From UBA6398 sp963660485 (lineage in GTDB: Bacteria; Bacteroidota; Bacteroidia; Bacteroidales; Bacteroidaceae): a stretch of 25,344 nt of DNA. Position 1 is the stretch's first letter, and every line of letters begins with the position of its first letter. Below are positions 7,840 through 15,516 of the stretch, piece after piece. The translations under genes were made by a program, and so were the position numbers. Below the pieces are notes generated by a model. The model saw only the letters and a list, made by a program, of their open reading frames with translations, was not told the DNA's origin and ran no database searches. The stretch is taken from contig CAVKYH010000028.1 of the NCBI GenBank assembly GCA_963660485.1, positions 1 through 25,344 of the forward strand. The letters are read 5' to 3'.

Positions 7840-7872
7840 CAAATATATATAAAAAATGAGTTCTGCGGCAAA
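7840..7872 (-). promoter_or_regulatory. Promoter of the outer-membrane barrel gene
   Basis: On the minus strand, TTTG (7872-7869), 21 nt, then TATATTTG (7847-7840) is a full match to the Bacteroidota consensus. The expected start near 7834 leaves a leader of about 30 nt. Confidence 0.7.
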
Positions 7873-8048
7873 GTAGCTCCCTATTAATGCCTTTTTGTAA
7901 AGATATACGTATGGGAAACGTTTTTGTTACACCTTGTTCAAACAATATCTGCAAAAGGCCGGATTAATGCCGCTAATGGCAACCTCGTAAAGGCTCGCTG
8001 ACAAGGCTTATGAGATGCGCTGAAAAGGCAACGGCATACCGTTTTTCC

Positions 8049-8142
8049 GATGTCTGATATTGTTTAAACAATGTCTGACCTTATTCAAATTATGTCTGAC
8101 ATCGTTTTTGCGAAATACCGTGTTGTTTTTTCGATGCCTTAA
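8049..8142. repeat. 21-nt modular intergenic array, locus 3
   Basis: Five units start at 8049, 8070, 8091, 8112 and 8133, exactly 21 nt apart: GATGTCTGAT, AATGTCTGAC, TATGTCTGAC, GAAATACCGT (weak) and GATGCCTTAA. Linkers are ATTGTTTAAAC, CTTATTCAAAT, ATCGTTTTTGC and GTTGTTTTTTC. An isolated TTGTTCAAACAATATCTGC at about 7934-7952 resembles a unit and lies five 21-nt steps upstream (AATATCTGCA starts at 7944); the bases between are degenerate. The array sits between the divergent barrel and malic enzyme genes, outside the promoters. Confidence 0.85.
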
Positions 8143-8176
8143 AGCGCCTTTCTTGCATGCCGTTTGCGGGGCGTGA

Positions 8177-8261
8177 TATCCCGTTTTTGTTGGGCAAAAA
8201 GGCAAGTAAAGTTGACAACATTTTTTGTTATCCTGCTTTTTTGAAAGAAAAAACGGGATAA
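8177..8261. other. Competing inverted repeats upstream of malic enzyme
   Basis: TATCCCGTTTTT (8177-8188) is the exact reverse complement of AAAAACGGGATA (8249-8260). A closer arm, TTATCC followed by TTTTTT (8228-8242), can pair with the same 3' arm. The two structures exclude each other. They lie upstream of the likely -7 box, so a DNA-level role or an upstream promoter would be needed for regulation. The rest of 8143-8384 shows nothing else recognisable. Confidence 0.4.
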
Positions 8262-8330
8262 TATGGATTTTTGTATGCTAAACGCCGGATTTGATGCAAA
8301 AAACGAAAGAGGCATTTCGCTGAATTTGTG

Positions 8331-8338
8331 TAATTTTG
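8331..8338 (+). promoter_or_regulatory. Candidate -7 box for malic enzyme
   Basis: TAATTTTG fits the TAnnTTTG -7 element, 46 nt before the start codon. No good -33 TTTG lies at 19-21 nt upstream, so the call rests on one box. Confidence 0.4.
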
Positions 8339-8384
8339 TAAGACATCGAACAGTGGAATTAAGATATAAAGAGAAAGGATTAAA

Positions 8385-10676
8385 ATGATAAAGGTTACTA
8401 AAGAAGCTGCCTTGGAGTATCACTTCAAAGGCAAACCGGGGAAGATAGAGGTAACCCCCACCAAACCCTATCGCACACAATATGATTTGTCGTTGGCGTA
8501 CTCGCCGGGCGTGGCAGAACCGTGCCTTGAAATTCAGAAAACGCCCAACGATGCATATAAATATACCAACAAAGGTAACCTTGTGGCGGTGATTTCAAAC
8601 GGAACGGCAGTCCTCGGCCTCGGCGACATAGGTGCGATGTCGGGAAAGCCCGTGATGGAAGGCAAGAGCCTGCTGTTTAAAATCTATGGCGGAGTAGACG
8701 CATTCGATATCGAAGTTGACGAAAAAGATCCCGACAAGTTTATCGAAGCCGTCAAAGCCATTGCGCCTACTTTCGGCGGAATAAACCTCGAAGACATCAA
8801 GGCGCCCGAATGTTTTGAGATAGAGCGCCGACTCAAAGAGGAACTCGATATTCCGGTAATGCACGACGACCAGCACGGAACGGCTATCATTTCGGCAGCA
8901 GGGCTTGTGAACGCCCTCGAAGTGGCTGGCAAGAAAATCGAGGACGTGAAAATAGTAGTCAGCGGCGCAGGTGCGGCAGCTATTTCCTGCACAAAACTCT
9001 ACGTGAGCTTAGGTGCGAAACGCGAGAACATAGTAATGCTCGACAGCCGCGGCGTAATAACCGCCGACCGTCCCAACTTGACCGAACAAAAACAAATGTT
9101 CGCCACCTCGCGCACCGACATACATACACTCGAAGAGGCAATAAACGGCGCCGACGTGTTCCTCGGACTTTCAAAAGGCAATATCCTCTCGAAAGAGATG
9201 ATTAAAACCATGGCGGAAAAGCCTATAATCTTCGCCCTCGCCAACCCCGTGCCCGAGATATCCTATGAAGATGCAAAGGAAGCCCGCCCCGACTGCCTGA
9301 TATCCACAGGCCGAAGCGATTATCCCAATCAGATTAACAACGTTTTGTGCTTCCCGTATCTTTTCCGCGGTGCACTCGACACCGCAGCTACGGCAATAAA
9401 CGAAGAAATGAAGATTGCGGCCGTACATGCTCTGGCCGATTTGGCAAAACGTCCCGTGCCCGACATCGTAAACCGCGAATACGCCGTAAACAACTTCACT
9501 TTCGGCCCCGAATACTTCATTCCGAAACCCGTAGATCCGCGTCTCATCACCGAGGTGTCAATGGCCGTTGCAAAGGCAGCCATGGAAAGCGGCGTGGCAC
9601 GCAAGCCAATTACCGACTGGAAGGCTTATCGTTTGCGCTTGAAGGAACTCATGGGACAGGAAAGCAAGTTTACGCGCACTCTTTACGAAACTGCGCGCCG
9701 CGATCCCCAACGCGTGGTGTTTACCAACGGAACTCACAGCCGCATCATACGTGCCGCTTCGCAAGCTCTCAAAGAAGGAATTTGCCAGCCCATACTTCTT
9801 GGAAACGTAAAGGAGATTTCAGACAAGGCAAAGTCGATAGATATCAGTTTGGAAGGCATAGAAATCGTTGACCTCCGCGACGAAAAACACAGCAAACGCC
9901 GCGAAGAATACGCAGCTACGCTCTACGAACGCGAACAACGCAACGGCTGCACTTTGGAAGAGGTGAACGACAAACTTTACAACCGCAATTATTTCGGAAT
10001 GATGATGGTGGAAACGGGAGATGCCGACGCGCTTATCACGAGTCTCACCAGCAAACAGACAGATGTCGAGGAAATTGCTAAGGAAGTGATTGGAATCAAT
10101 CCGCAGTTCAACCATTTCGGCACGATGCACCTTATCAATTCAAAACGAGGCACTCTATTCCTTGTAGATACGCTTATCAACCGCCACCCCGACACAAATA
10201 CGCTTGTTGACTTGGCTTTGCTTAGCGCCCACACGGCTCATTTCTTCAACCGTCAGCCTGTGATTGCAATGGTTTCCTATTCCAATTTCGGCAGCGACAA
10301 AGAATCGGGCCCGCGCCACATGCACGAGGCGGTCGATATACTCCACGAGCAATATCCCGACCTTGCCGTTGACGGCGAGATGCAGGTTTCGTATGCCTTG
10401 AACAAAGAATTGCGCGACAAGAAGTATCCGTTCAATTATCTCAAGGGCAAGGATGTGAACACCCTCGTGTTCCAATGCCTCAATGCGGCAAATTGTACGT
10501 ATCATGTGATAAAGGCGATTAATCCAGATACCGAAGTAATCGGCCCAATTCAGATGGGATTGAACAAACCTATACATTTCACAGATGCCGACTGCTCTGT
10601 GCGCGACATTGTGAACATCACCGCAGTGGCTGTGATTGACGCGCTTGTTGAGAAAAAGAAACTGCAACTGAAATAA
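8385..10676 (+). CDS. maeB: NADP-dependent malic enzyme with C-terminal phosphotransacetylase domain
   Basis: The 763-residue cytoplasmic enzyme oxidatively decarboxylates malate to pyruvate, yielding NADPH. The malic domain (about 1-160) carries Y39 in AYSPGVAEPC, K94 in VMEGKSLLFK, the E136-D137 pair in LEDIKAPECFEIE and D161-D162 in HDDQHGTA, matching catalytic Tyr/Lys and metal ligands. The NAD(P)-binding domain follows with GAGAAA (194-199). Residues about 430-760 resemble phosphotransacetylase (for example TNGTHSRIIRAA and HFGTMHLINSK). In MaeB-type enzymes that domain is thought to be regulatory, sensing acetyl-CoA, rather than catalytic. The length is normal for the fused family. A purine-rich AGAAAGGA lies just before ATG 8385. 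It is monocistronic, with its own terminator. Confidence 0.95.
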   Translation: MIKVTKEAALEYHFKGKPGKIEVTPTKPYRTQYDLSLAYSPGVAEPCLEIQKTPNDAYKYTNKGNLVAVISNGTAVLGLGDIGAMSGKPVMEGKSLLFKIYGGVDAFDIEVDEKDPDKFIEAVKAIAPTFGGINLEDIKAPECFEIERRLKEELDIPVMHDDQHGTAIISAAGLVNALEVAGKKIEDVKIVVSGAGAAAISCTKLYVSLGAKRENIVMLDSRGVITADRPNLTEQKQMFATSRTDIHTLEEAINGADVFLGLSKGNILSKEMIKTMAEKPIIFALANPVPEISYEDAKEARPDCLISTGRSDYPNQINNVLCFPYLFRGALDTAATAINEEMKIAAVHALADLAKRPVPDIVNREYAVNNFTFGPEYFIPKPVDPRLITEVSMAVAKAAMESGVARKPITDWKAYRLRLKELMGQESKFTRTLYETARRDPQRVVFTNGTHSRIIRAASQALKEGICQPILLGNVKEISDKAKSIDISLEGIEIVDLRDEKHSKRREEYAATLYEREQRNGCTLEEVNDKLYNRNYFGMMMVETGDADALITSLTSKQTDVEEIAKEVIGINPQFNHFGTMHLINSKRGTLFLVDTLINRHPDTNTLVDLALLSAHTAHFFNRQPVIAMVSYSNFGSDKESGPRHMHEAVDILHEQYPDLAVDGEMQVSYALNKELRDKKYPFNYLKGKDVNTLVFQCLNAANCTYHVIKAINPDTEVIGPIQMGLNKPIHFTDADCSVRDIVNITAVAVIDALVEKKKLQLK

Positions 10677-10697
10677 AGGCTTGCAGTTCGTCATACT

Positions 10698-10735
10698 ACT
10701 GCCGCTGTTCCTTGGAGAACGGCGGCAGTTTTTTT
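10698..10735 (+). terminator. Terminator of malic enzyme gene
   Basis: ACTGCCGCTGTTC pairs with GAACGGCGGCAGT (one wobble) around a 6-nt loop and is followed by seven or more T residues, 21 nt past the stop. Confidence 0.9.
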
Positions 10736-10759
10736 GTTCCGGCATGCCGGTAAATACGG

Positions 10760-10865
10760 GGTGCGACATGCTGAAAAACTCCGGGCCACCAAATTTAAAT
10801 TAGATGGCCCGGAATTTAAATTAGATGCCTTGGAGTTTTTAACTGCAAGGCATCTCGTAAAAAAC
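10760..10865. repeat. 21-nt modular intergenic array, locus 4
   Basis: Words start at 10760 (GGTGCGACAT), 10781 (CCGGGCCACC), 10803 (GATGGCCCGG), 10824 (GATGCCTTGG) and 10845 (GCAAGGCATC). Linkers are GCTGAAAAACT, AAATTTAAATTA, AATTTAAATTA, AGTTTTTAACT and TCGTAAAAAAC. Adjacent words are inverted copies of each other, so two hairpins can form: CCGGGCCA with TGGCCCGG, and GATGCCTTG with CAAGGCATC. It lies between the malic enzyme terminator and the dut promoter. Confidence 0.85.
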
Positions 10866-10930
10866 GATATTTGGTGCCGTTTTTACGGCGTTTCGGGCGA
10901 GGCTCGCAAGCCGCAATTAAAAGCAAAAAG

Positions 10931-10961
10931 TTGGCTGTTAATACGGAATTTTTTACTTTTG
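10931..10961 (+). promoter_or_regulatory. Promoter of the dut operon
   Basis: TTGG (10931-10934), 19 nt, TACTTTTG (10954-10961) fits the Bacteroidota pattern. Transcription would start near 10968, about 25 nt before the dut ATG, and would include a five-codon upstream frame (ATG 10979 to TGA 10996) that overlaps the dut start. Confidence 0.65.
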
Positions 10962-10992
10962 CAGATTACGAGTAAACTATGCAGATAACATT

Positions 10993-11427
10993 ATGAAGAT
11001 AAAAGTAATCAACCGTTCCCGTCATGAACTTCCGCAATACGAAACTCCGCAAAGCGCCGGGCTTGATCTTCGCGCCAATGTGGAATCTCCCGTAACATTG
11101 AAACCGTTGGAGCGGAAACTTGTGCCCACGGGATTGTTCATCGAACTGCCCGCAGGCTTCGAGGCACAGATACGCCCGCGTTCGGGATTGGCTTTGAAAC
11201 ACGGAATAAGTCTGCTCAATACTCCTGGAACTATCGACGCTGATTATCGCGGCGAGATAGGAGTGATTATGGTGAACCTTTCAGACAAGGAATTTGTTGT
11301 AAACGACGGAGACCGCATTGCACAAATGGTGGTGTCGAAGTTTGAACAAGTGGAATGGGAACCCGCCGAAACTCTTGCCGACAGCGAACGCGGCGCAGGC
11401 GGTTTCGGACACACCGGAAAGCATTGA
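10993..11427 (+). CDS. dut: dUTP diphosphatase (dUTPase)
   Basis: The 144-residue trimeric-type dUTPase hydrolyses dUTP to dUMP and pyrophosphate, keeping uracil out of DNA and feeding dTMP synthesis. All five family motifs are present in order: AGLDLRA (22-28), RPRSGLA (61-67), NTPGTIDADYRGE (76-88, catalytic Asp D82), GDRIAQMVV (106-114) and RGAGGFGHTG (133-142) near the C terminus. The length is typical. It is first in a tight (+) operon; the TPR gene starts 25 nt after its stop. Confidence 0.97.
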   Translation: MKIKVINRSRHELPQYETPQSAGLDLRANVESPVTLKPLERKLVPTGLFIELPAGFEAQIRPRSGLALKHGISLLNTPGTIDADYRGEIGVIMVNLSDKEFVVNDGDRIAQMVVSKFEQVEWEPAETLADSERGAGGFGHTGKH

Positions 11428-11452
11428 TTCTCTTATTAAACAAATATAGGTG

Positions 11453-13243
11453 ATGCGGCACCACAGCAGATTCTATCATATTACCATTCTTCTGACAATA
11501 ATGTTGGCGGCAGTTATGGCCATGCCCGTTTCGGCACAGACCAAAAGCGCGAAGAAAAAGAGCGCAAGCCGCCAAACCGAAATTGCAGACTATGAAAAAC
11601 AGCGGAGATTCAACGAATTCTTCCTGGAATACGTGGTGCAGAAAGAAAAAGGCAACTATGATGCAGCCTACGAGCTTTTGCGTCATGCCCTCGACATTAA
11701 TCCCAACGCGCCCGAAGCACTCTCGGCAATGGCGCTCATGAGAAATTCGCTTAATGTCGAAGACTCTACAAACGAAACGGAACGACTTATCCGCAAAGCG
11801 GTAGACCTGGAGCCCGACAACTATTATTTTCAGCAACAACTGGCGGAATATTACGACTCGCAGGGACAGAACGACAGCGCTGTGGCACGCTATGAAATCA
11901 TGTCGCGCCGCTTTCCCGACCACGACGACCTTCTTTTCAACCTTGCCGAGATATACAGCAACCAAAAGGACTATAAATCGCTCATTCGCACACTTTCGCG
12001 CCTCGAAGTGCAGGAAGGAAAGAGCGATGAACTCTCTCTGAGAAAAATAGAGGCTTATTCTCTGGCCGGAATGAACGATTCTACGCTTTTGCTGGTAAAC
12101 ACGCTTATTAAGAACGACCCCACTAACGCCACTTACCGGGTGATTCGCGGCGGAGCCTATGGCGATATGAAAGAATACGACAAGGAAATGGAAGAATATC
12201 AGGCCGTGCTTGCCGAAGATCCGCTTAACGAAATGGCAAATGTGGCGATAATGAACCGCAAACTCGTGCAAAACGACATTCCCGCCTATCTTGAAAAAGC
12301 TACATCAATTGCCACAAACGAGAAAATGAGCGTAAGAACCCGTATAAAGGCTCTGAACTCCATGATAATGAGCGGCGCACGCGGCACAGTGGACAGCACG
12401 GCTGCTTTGCCCGCCTGCAAAACGATATTCGCAAGCGAAGCCCCCGATGCCACGCTTCTCGATATCTATCAAGCCTATCTCGTGATGCTGAAAAAGCCCG
12501 CCGATGAAACGGCACCCGTATGGAGAAAACTTTTGGCGCTTAAACCCGATTATTCGCAGGTGAGGCTGAAACTTTTGCAGTATTGCGTAAGTAAATCGCT
12601 TGAAGACGAAGTAACGGAAATCTGTGAAGGCGGCATAGAATACGATCCTACAAATCTTTTGTACTATTTCTATGGCGGTTTGGCGCACTTCAGTCTCGAA
12701 CATAAGCAGAAAGCTTTGGAAATGATGGAAGCCGGTTGCGAAAACATGCCGCAAAATGTGAACCCCGACCTTGCTTCGGATTATTATTCCCTGCTTGGCG
12801 ATATCTATCACGAACTTGGAAAAGATTCGCTCTGTTTCAATGCCTACGATTCCTCGCTCCTTTATAAGGAAGACAATATAAATTCGCTCAACAACTATGC
12901 CTATTTTCTTGCTCTCAAGAAATGTAACCTCGACAAGGCGGCAGCGATGAGTTTGAAGACCATAAAGGCCCAACCCAAAAGCGCCACATATCTCGATACG
13001 TACGCATGGGTGCTTTTTGAACAGGGGAAATACGGGGAAGCTGCGACCTTTATCGAAGAAGCTATGAAGAATATAACGCCTACAAAGCCGAACGCTTCGA
13101 TTTACGAGCATGCCGGCGACATATATTCCATGCTTGGCAAAACCGAAAACGCTTTGGAAATGTGGCGCAAGGCAAAAAGTCTGGGCACCGACTCGAAGAT
13201 TCTCGACAAAAAGATAAGGCAGAAAAAATATATAGCACAATAA
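11453..13243 (+). CDS. Tetratricopeptide-repeat protein, exported
   Basis: The 596-residue protein has an N-terminal hydrophobic segment (about 9-28, ITILLTIMLAAVMAMP) ending in VSAQ, a likely signal peptide, followed by a short Lys-rich stretch. TPR-like helical pairs run from about residue 50 to 590, for example YDAAYELLRHALDINPNAPE, NDSAVARYEIMSRRFPDHDD, NSLNNYAYFLALKKCNLDKA and KYGEAATFIEEAMKNITPTK. TPR arrays bind partner proteins, and none is visible directly. ATG 11453 is preferred to the overlapping GTG at 11450. Its place between dut and a DUF4292 lipoprotein, followed by an EnvC-like protein, is an arrangement I recall from other Bacteroidota and suggests envelope assembly work. Confidence 0.85.
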   Translation: MRHHSRFYHITILLTIMLAAVMAMPVSAQTKSAKKKSASRQTEIADYEKQRRFNEFFLEYVVQKEKGNYDAAYELLRHALDINPNAPEALSAMALMRNSLNVEDSTNETERLIRKAVDLEPDNYYFQQQLAEYYDSQGQNDSAVARYEIMSRRFPDHDDLLFNLAEIYSNQKDYKSLIRTLSRLEVQEGKSDELSLRKIEAYSLAGMNDSTLLLVNTLIKNDPTNATYRVIRGGAYGDMKEYDKEMEEYQAVLAEDPLNEMANVAIMNRKLVQNDIPAYLEKATSIATNEKMSVRTRIKALNSMIMSGARGTVDSTAALPACKTIFASEAPDATLLDIYQAYLVMLKKPADETAPVWRKLLALKPDYSQVRLKLLQYCVSKSLEDEVTEICEGGIEYDPTNLLYYFYGGLAHFSLEHKQKALEMMEAGCENMPQNVNPDLASDYYSLLGDIYHELGKDSLCFNAYDSSLLYKEDNINSLNNYAYFLALKKCNLDKAAAMSLKTIKAQPKSATYLDTYAWVLFEQGKYGEAATFIEEAMKNITPTKPNASIYEHAGDIYSMLGKTENALEMWRKAKSLGTDSKILDKKIRQKKYIAQ

Positions 13244-13256
13244 TAATATAACAGCA

Positions 13257-14108
13257 ATGAAAAGGCTTGTAAAACAGTTTATCGGATTAACGGCCGTAAT
13301 TATGGCGGTGGCAATGTTGGCGGCGTGCAGTTCGTCGAAGCATGCAGCCAAATCCACAACAGGAACCGCCAAAGAATCATCGGCTGCTGTTTATGCGAAG
13401 AAAGTTACCGAAAATTTCCAGTCCTCGCAATATCTCACGGCAAAGGCAAGCGTGGAACTGCAAAACGGCTCGAAAAATTTCACTCTCGGCGGCTCTCTGA
13501 AAATGAAGCGCGATGATGTGATACAAATCTCAATGTCGTTTCTCGGAATAGAAGTTGCGCGGCTGGAATTCACTCCCGATTACGTTTTGCTCGTAGATCG
13601 TTTCAACAAACAGTATGTACAGGCCACTTATTCCGATGCAAGTTTTCTGAAAAGCGCAAGCCTTGATTTCTATGTGCTGCAGTCGATGTTCTGGAATGAG
13701 ATATTCGTGCCCGGCACACGCGATGTAAAAACTGAATTAAGCAAGTTCAACATCGCGTCAAGCGGCGACCACACACTGCTGAGCCTTACATCTTCGCCAA
13801 AACTCGACTACGAATTCCTGACAAAGACTTCAAGCGCGCTTCTTGACCGTGTAACCGTAAATCCAAAGGACCTCACCGCCAAGGAAAGCCTTGTGTGCAA
13901 ATATTCAAACTTTACAAGTTTCGGAGGAAAGCAGTTCCCCACGCAGATAAGCCTTGTAGCAAACGGAGGAAAGCACGACATGAACATGACAATAGGTTTG
14001 AGCCGTATTTCCGACAATTCTAAATGGGAAACACGCACCAAAGTTCCGACGTCGTACAAGCAGCGCCCGATAGAAGAGATAATGAAAAAACTTTCCTCGA
14101 TACAATGA
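13257..14108 (+). CDS. DUF4292 lipoprotein
   Basis: The 283-residue protein starts with a lipoprotein signal: hydrophobic residues 8-22, then LAAC with C24 as the lipidated Cys, followed by SSSKHAAKS. The body (about 45-280) is beta-strand rich with alternating hydrophobic residues, for example AKASVELQNGSKNFTLGGSL and VIQISMSFLGIEVARLEF. This recalls the LolA/LolB-like curved beta-sheet proposed for DUF4292 proteins and suggests lipid or lipoprotein handling in the envelope. That role is inference. The gene starts 13 nt after the TPR stop and overlaps the next gene by 4 nt (ATGA), which implies translational coupling. Confidence 0.85.
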   Translation: MKRLVKQFIGLTAVIMAVAMLAACSSSKHAAKSTTGTAKESSAAVYAKKVTENFQSSQYLTAKASVELQNGSKNFTLGGSLKMKRDDVIQISMSFLGIEVARLEFTPDYVLLVDRFNKQYVQATYSDASFLKSASLDFYVLQSMFWNEIFVPGTRDVKTELSKFNIASSGDHTLLSLTSSPKLDYEFLTKTSSALLDRVTVNPKDLTAKESLVCKYSNFTSFGGKQFPTQISLVANGGKHDMNMTIGLSRISDNSKWETRTKVPTSYKQRPIEEIMKKLSSIQ

Positions 14109-15499
14109 CGCAACGCCTACGCATAATATTTTTCCTGGCTGCAATAACATTCGCATTTTGCAGCATCGGAGCACAAACCGAAAAGGAACTGCGGAATCTG
14201 AAATCGCAACGCACCACGCTGCAAAAGAAGATCACGCAAAACGAAGGCATGCTCAAATCGCTGAAAAAGGACGTGCGTTCGCAGCTAAGCAATCTCAATG
14301 TGCTGGACGGGCAAATCAGTACGCAGAAAAAGTATATTGACGCGATTTCAGCAGATGTCAGCGCTCTTGACAGCAAGATAGGAGAACTGAAAACGCAATT
14401 GGATACGCTGAAGTCGGAACTAGAAACGCGCAAAAAGCGTTACCGTCGTGCCATGATGTATCTCTACCGAAACAGAAACACGCAAAACAAACTGATGTTC
14501 ATATTTTCTGCCGACAATTTCTCGCAGATGTTGCGGCGCATGCGGTATGTCAGAGAATATGCCCGCTATCAGCGCGTGCAGGGCGAGCTTGTAAAACGCA
14601 AGCAAGTGCAGGTAGACGCAAAACATGCCGAGGTTGTGAAAACTCGCGACGAGAAAAATGTTCTTCTTACCGAAGGTCGTAATGAGCAGACCAAACTTGA
14701 GGGGCAACATGCCGAACGTAAGAAAATCGTGGACGGCTTGCAGAAAAAACAACGTCAGGTGCAGACGCAGATAAAAGCGGACAAAAAACGCTATTCCTCG
14801 CTAAATACCAAAATAGATGCCTTGATTCAGCAACAGATACTTGCTGAGAAAAAACGCAGAGAGGAAGCAAGGCGCCGCGAGATAGAACGGCAGAAAAAAA
14901 TTGCCGAACAACAGGCGCGCGAAGAGGCACGCCGCCAGCAACTCGCGGAAAAGAAAAGCGGCGATACCAAGACCGGGAAATCTACTGCCAAGGCTAAAGA
15001 CAAAACCAAGGCTACGGCGGAAGTTACTCCCAAACGGAGTGTGGAGGATATGAAGGTATTTAAAATGGAAGAGGCCGACCGTGCGCTTTCAAACGATTTT
15101 GCTGCAAACAAAGGCCGGTTGCCGATGCCCATTTCGGGAAGTTATATGATTACGCAGCACTACGGTGTGCACAATGTCGACGGTCTTTCGGGCGTGCAAC
15201 TTGACAATAAAGGCATAAACATTACCGGTAAGGCGGGAGCCCAAGCCCGTGCGATTTTCGACGGAGAAGTTTCGGCTGTGTTCTCGCTTGGCGGATATTC
15301 CAACGTACTTGTGCGGCACGGCAGCTATATTTCGGTTTACTGTAATCTGTCGTCGGTGTCCGTGAGTAAGGGACAAAAAGTAAAGACAAAGCAAATCATC
15401 GGTTCGGTAGCCCGAGATGGTTCGGGCAATTGCACGCTGCATTTCCAATTGCGGCGCGAAACGTCGAAACTAAACCCCGAGTCGTGGCTCGCAAGATAA
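14105..15499 (+). CDS. EnvC-like murein hydrolase activator (coiled coil plus degenerate LytM/M23)
   Basis: The 464-residue protein has a signal peptide (about 1-24, ending SIGAQ). A long coiled coil runs from about 25 to 300 and is rich in Lys, Glu, Gln and Arg, including a very basic KKRREEARRREIERQKK stretch. A C-terminal LytM/M23 fold follows from about 345. The zinc site is broken: the HxGxD position reads N368-K-G-I-N372, the YxHL position reads YCNL (N414), and HxH reads T444-L-H446. Coiled coil plus inactive LytM is the design of EnvC, which activates cell-separation amidases instead of cutting peptidoglycan itself. The ATG at 14105 overlaps the stop of the DUF4292 gene; an earlier in-frame start would lie inside that gene and lose the signal peptide. 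Confidence 0.88.
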   Translation: MTQRLRIIFFLAAITFAFCSIGAQTEKELRNLKSQRTTLQKKITQNEGMLKSLKKDVRSQLSNLNVLDGQISTQKKYIDAISADVSALDSKIGELKTQLDTLKSELETRKKRYRRAMMYLYRNRNTQNKLMFIFSADNFSQMLRRMRYVREYARYQRVQGELVKRKQVQVDAKHAEVVKTRDEKNVLLTEGRNEQTKLEGQHAERKKIVDGLQKKQRQVQTQIKADKKRYSSLNTKIDALIQQQILAEKKRREEARRREIERQKKIAEQQAREEARRQQLAEKKSGDTKTGKSTAKAKDKTKATAEVTPKRSVEDMKVFKMEEADRALSNDFAANKGRLPMPISGSYMITQHYGVHNVDGLSGVQLDNKGINITGKAGAQARAIFDGEVSAVFSLGGYSNVLVRHGSYISVYCNLSSVSVSKGQKVKTKQIIGSVARDGSGNCTLHFQLRRETSKLNPESWLAR

Positions 15500-15516
15500 A
15501 AGGAAGGATTTTTAGA

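Noticed and set aside
8049..8142. CRISPR array
   Set aside because: The period is only 21 nt, there are no unique spacers of normal length, the words vary and no cas genes are nearby.
11267..12271. Long minus-strand frame antisense to dut and the TPR gene
   Set aside because: It spans two well-supported genes and has no recognisable domain; long antisense frames are common here because of codon bias.
14024..14104. Earlier start for the EnvC-like protein
   Set aside because: It would lie inside the DUF4292 gene and place a charged stretch before the signal peptide.
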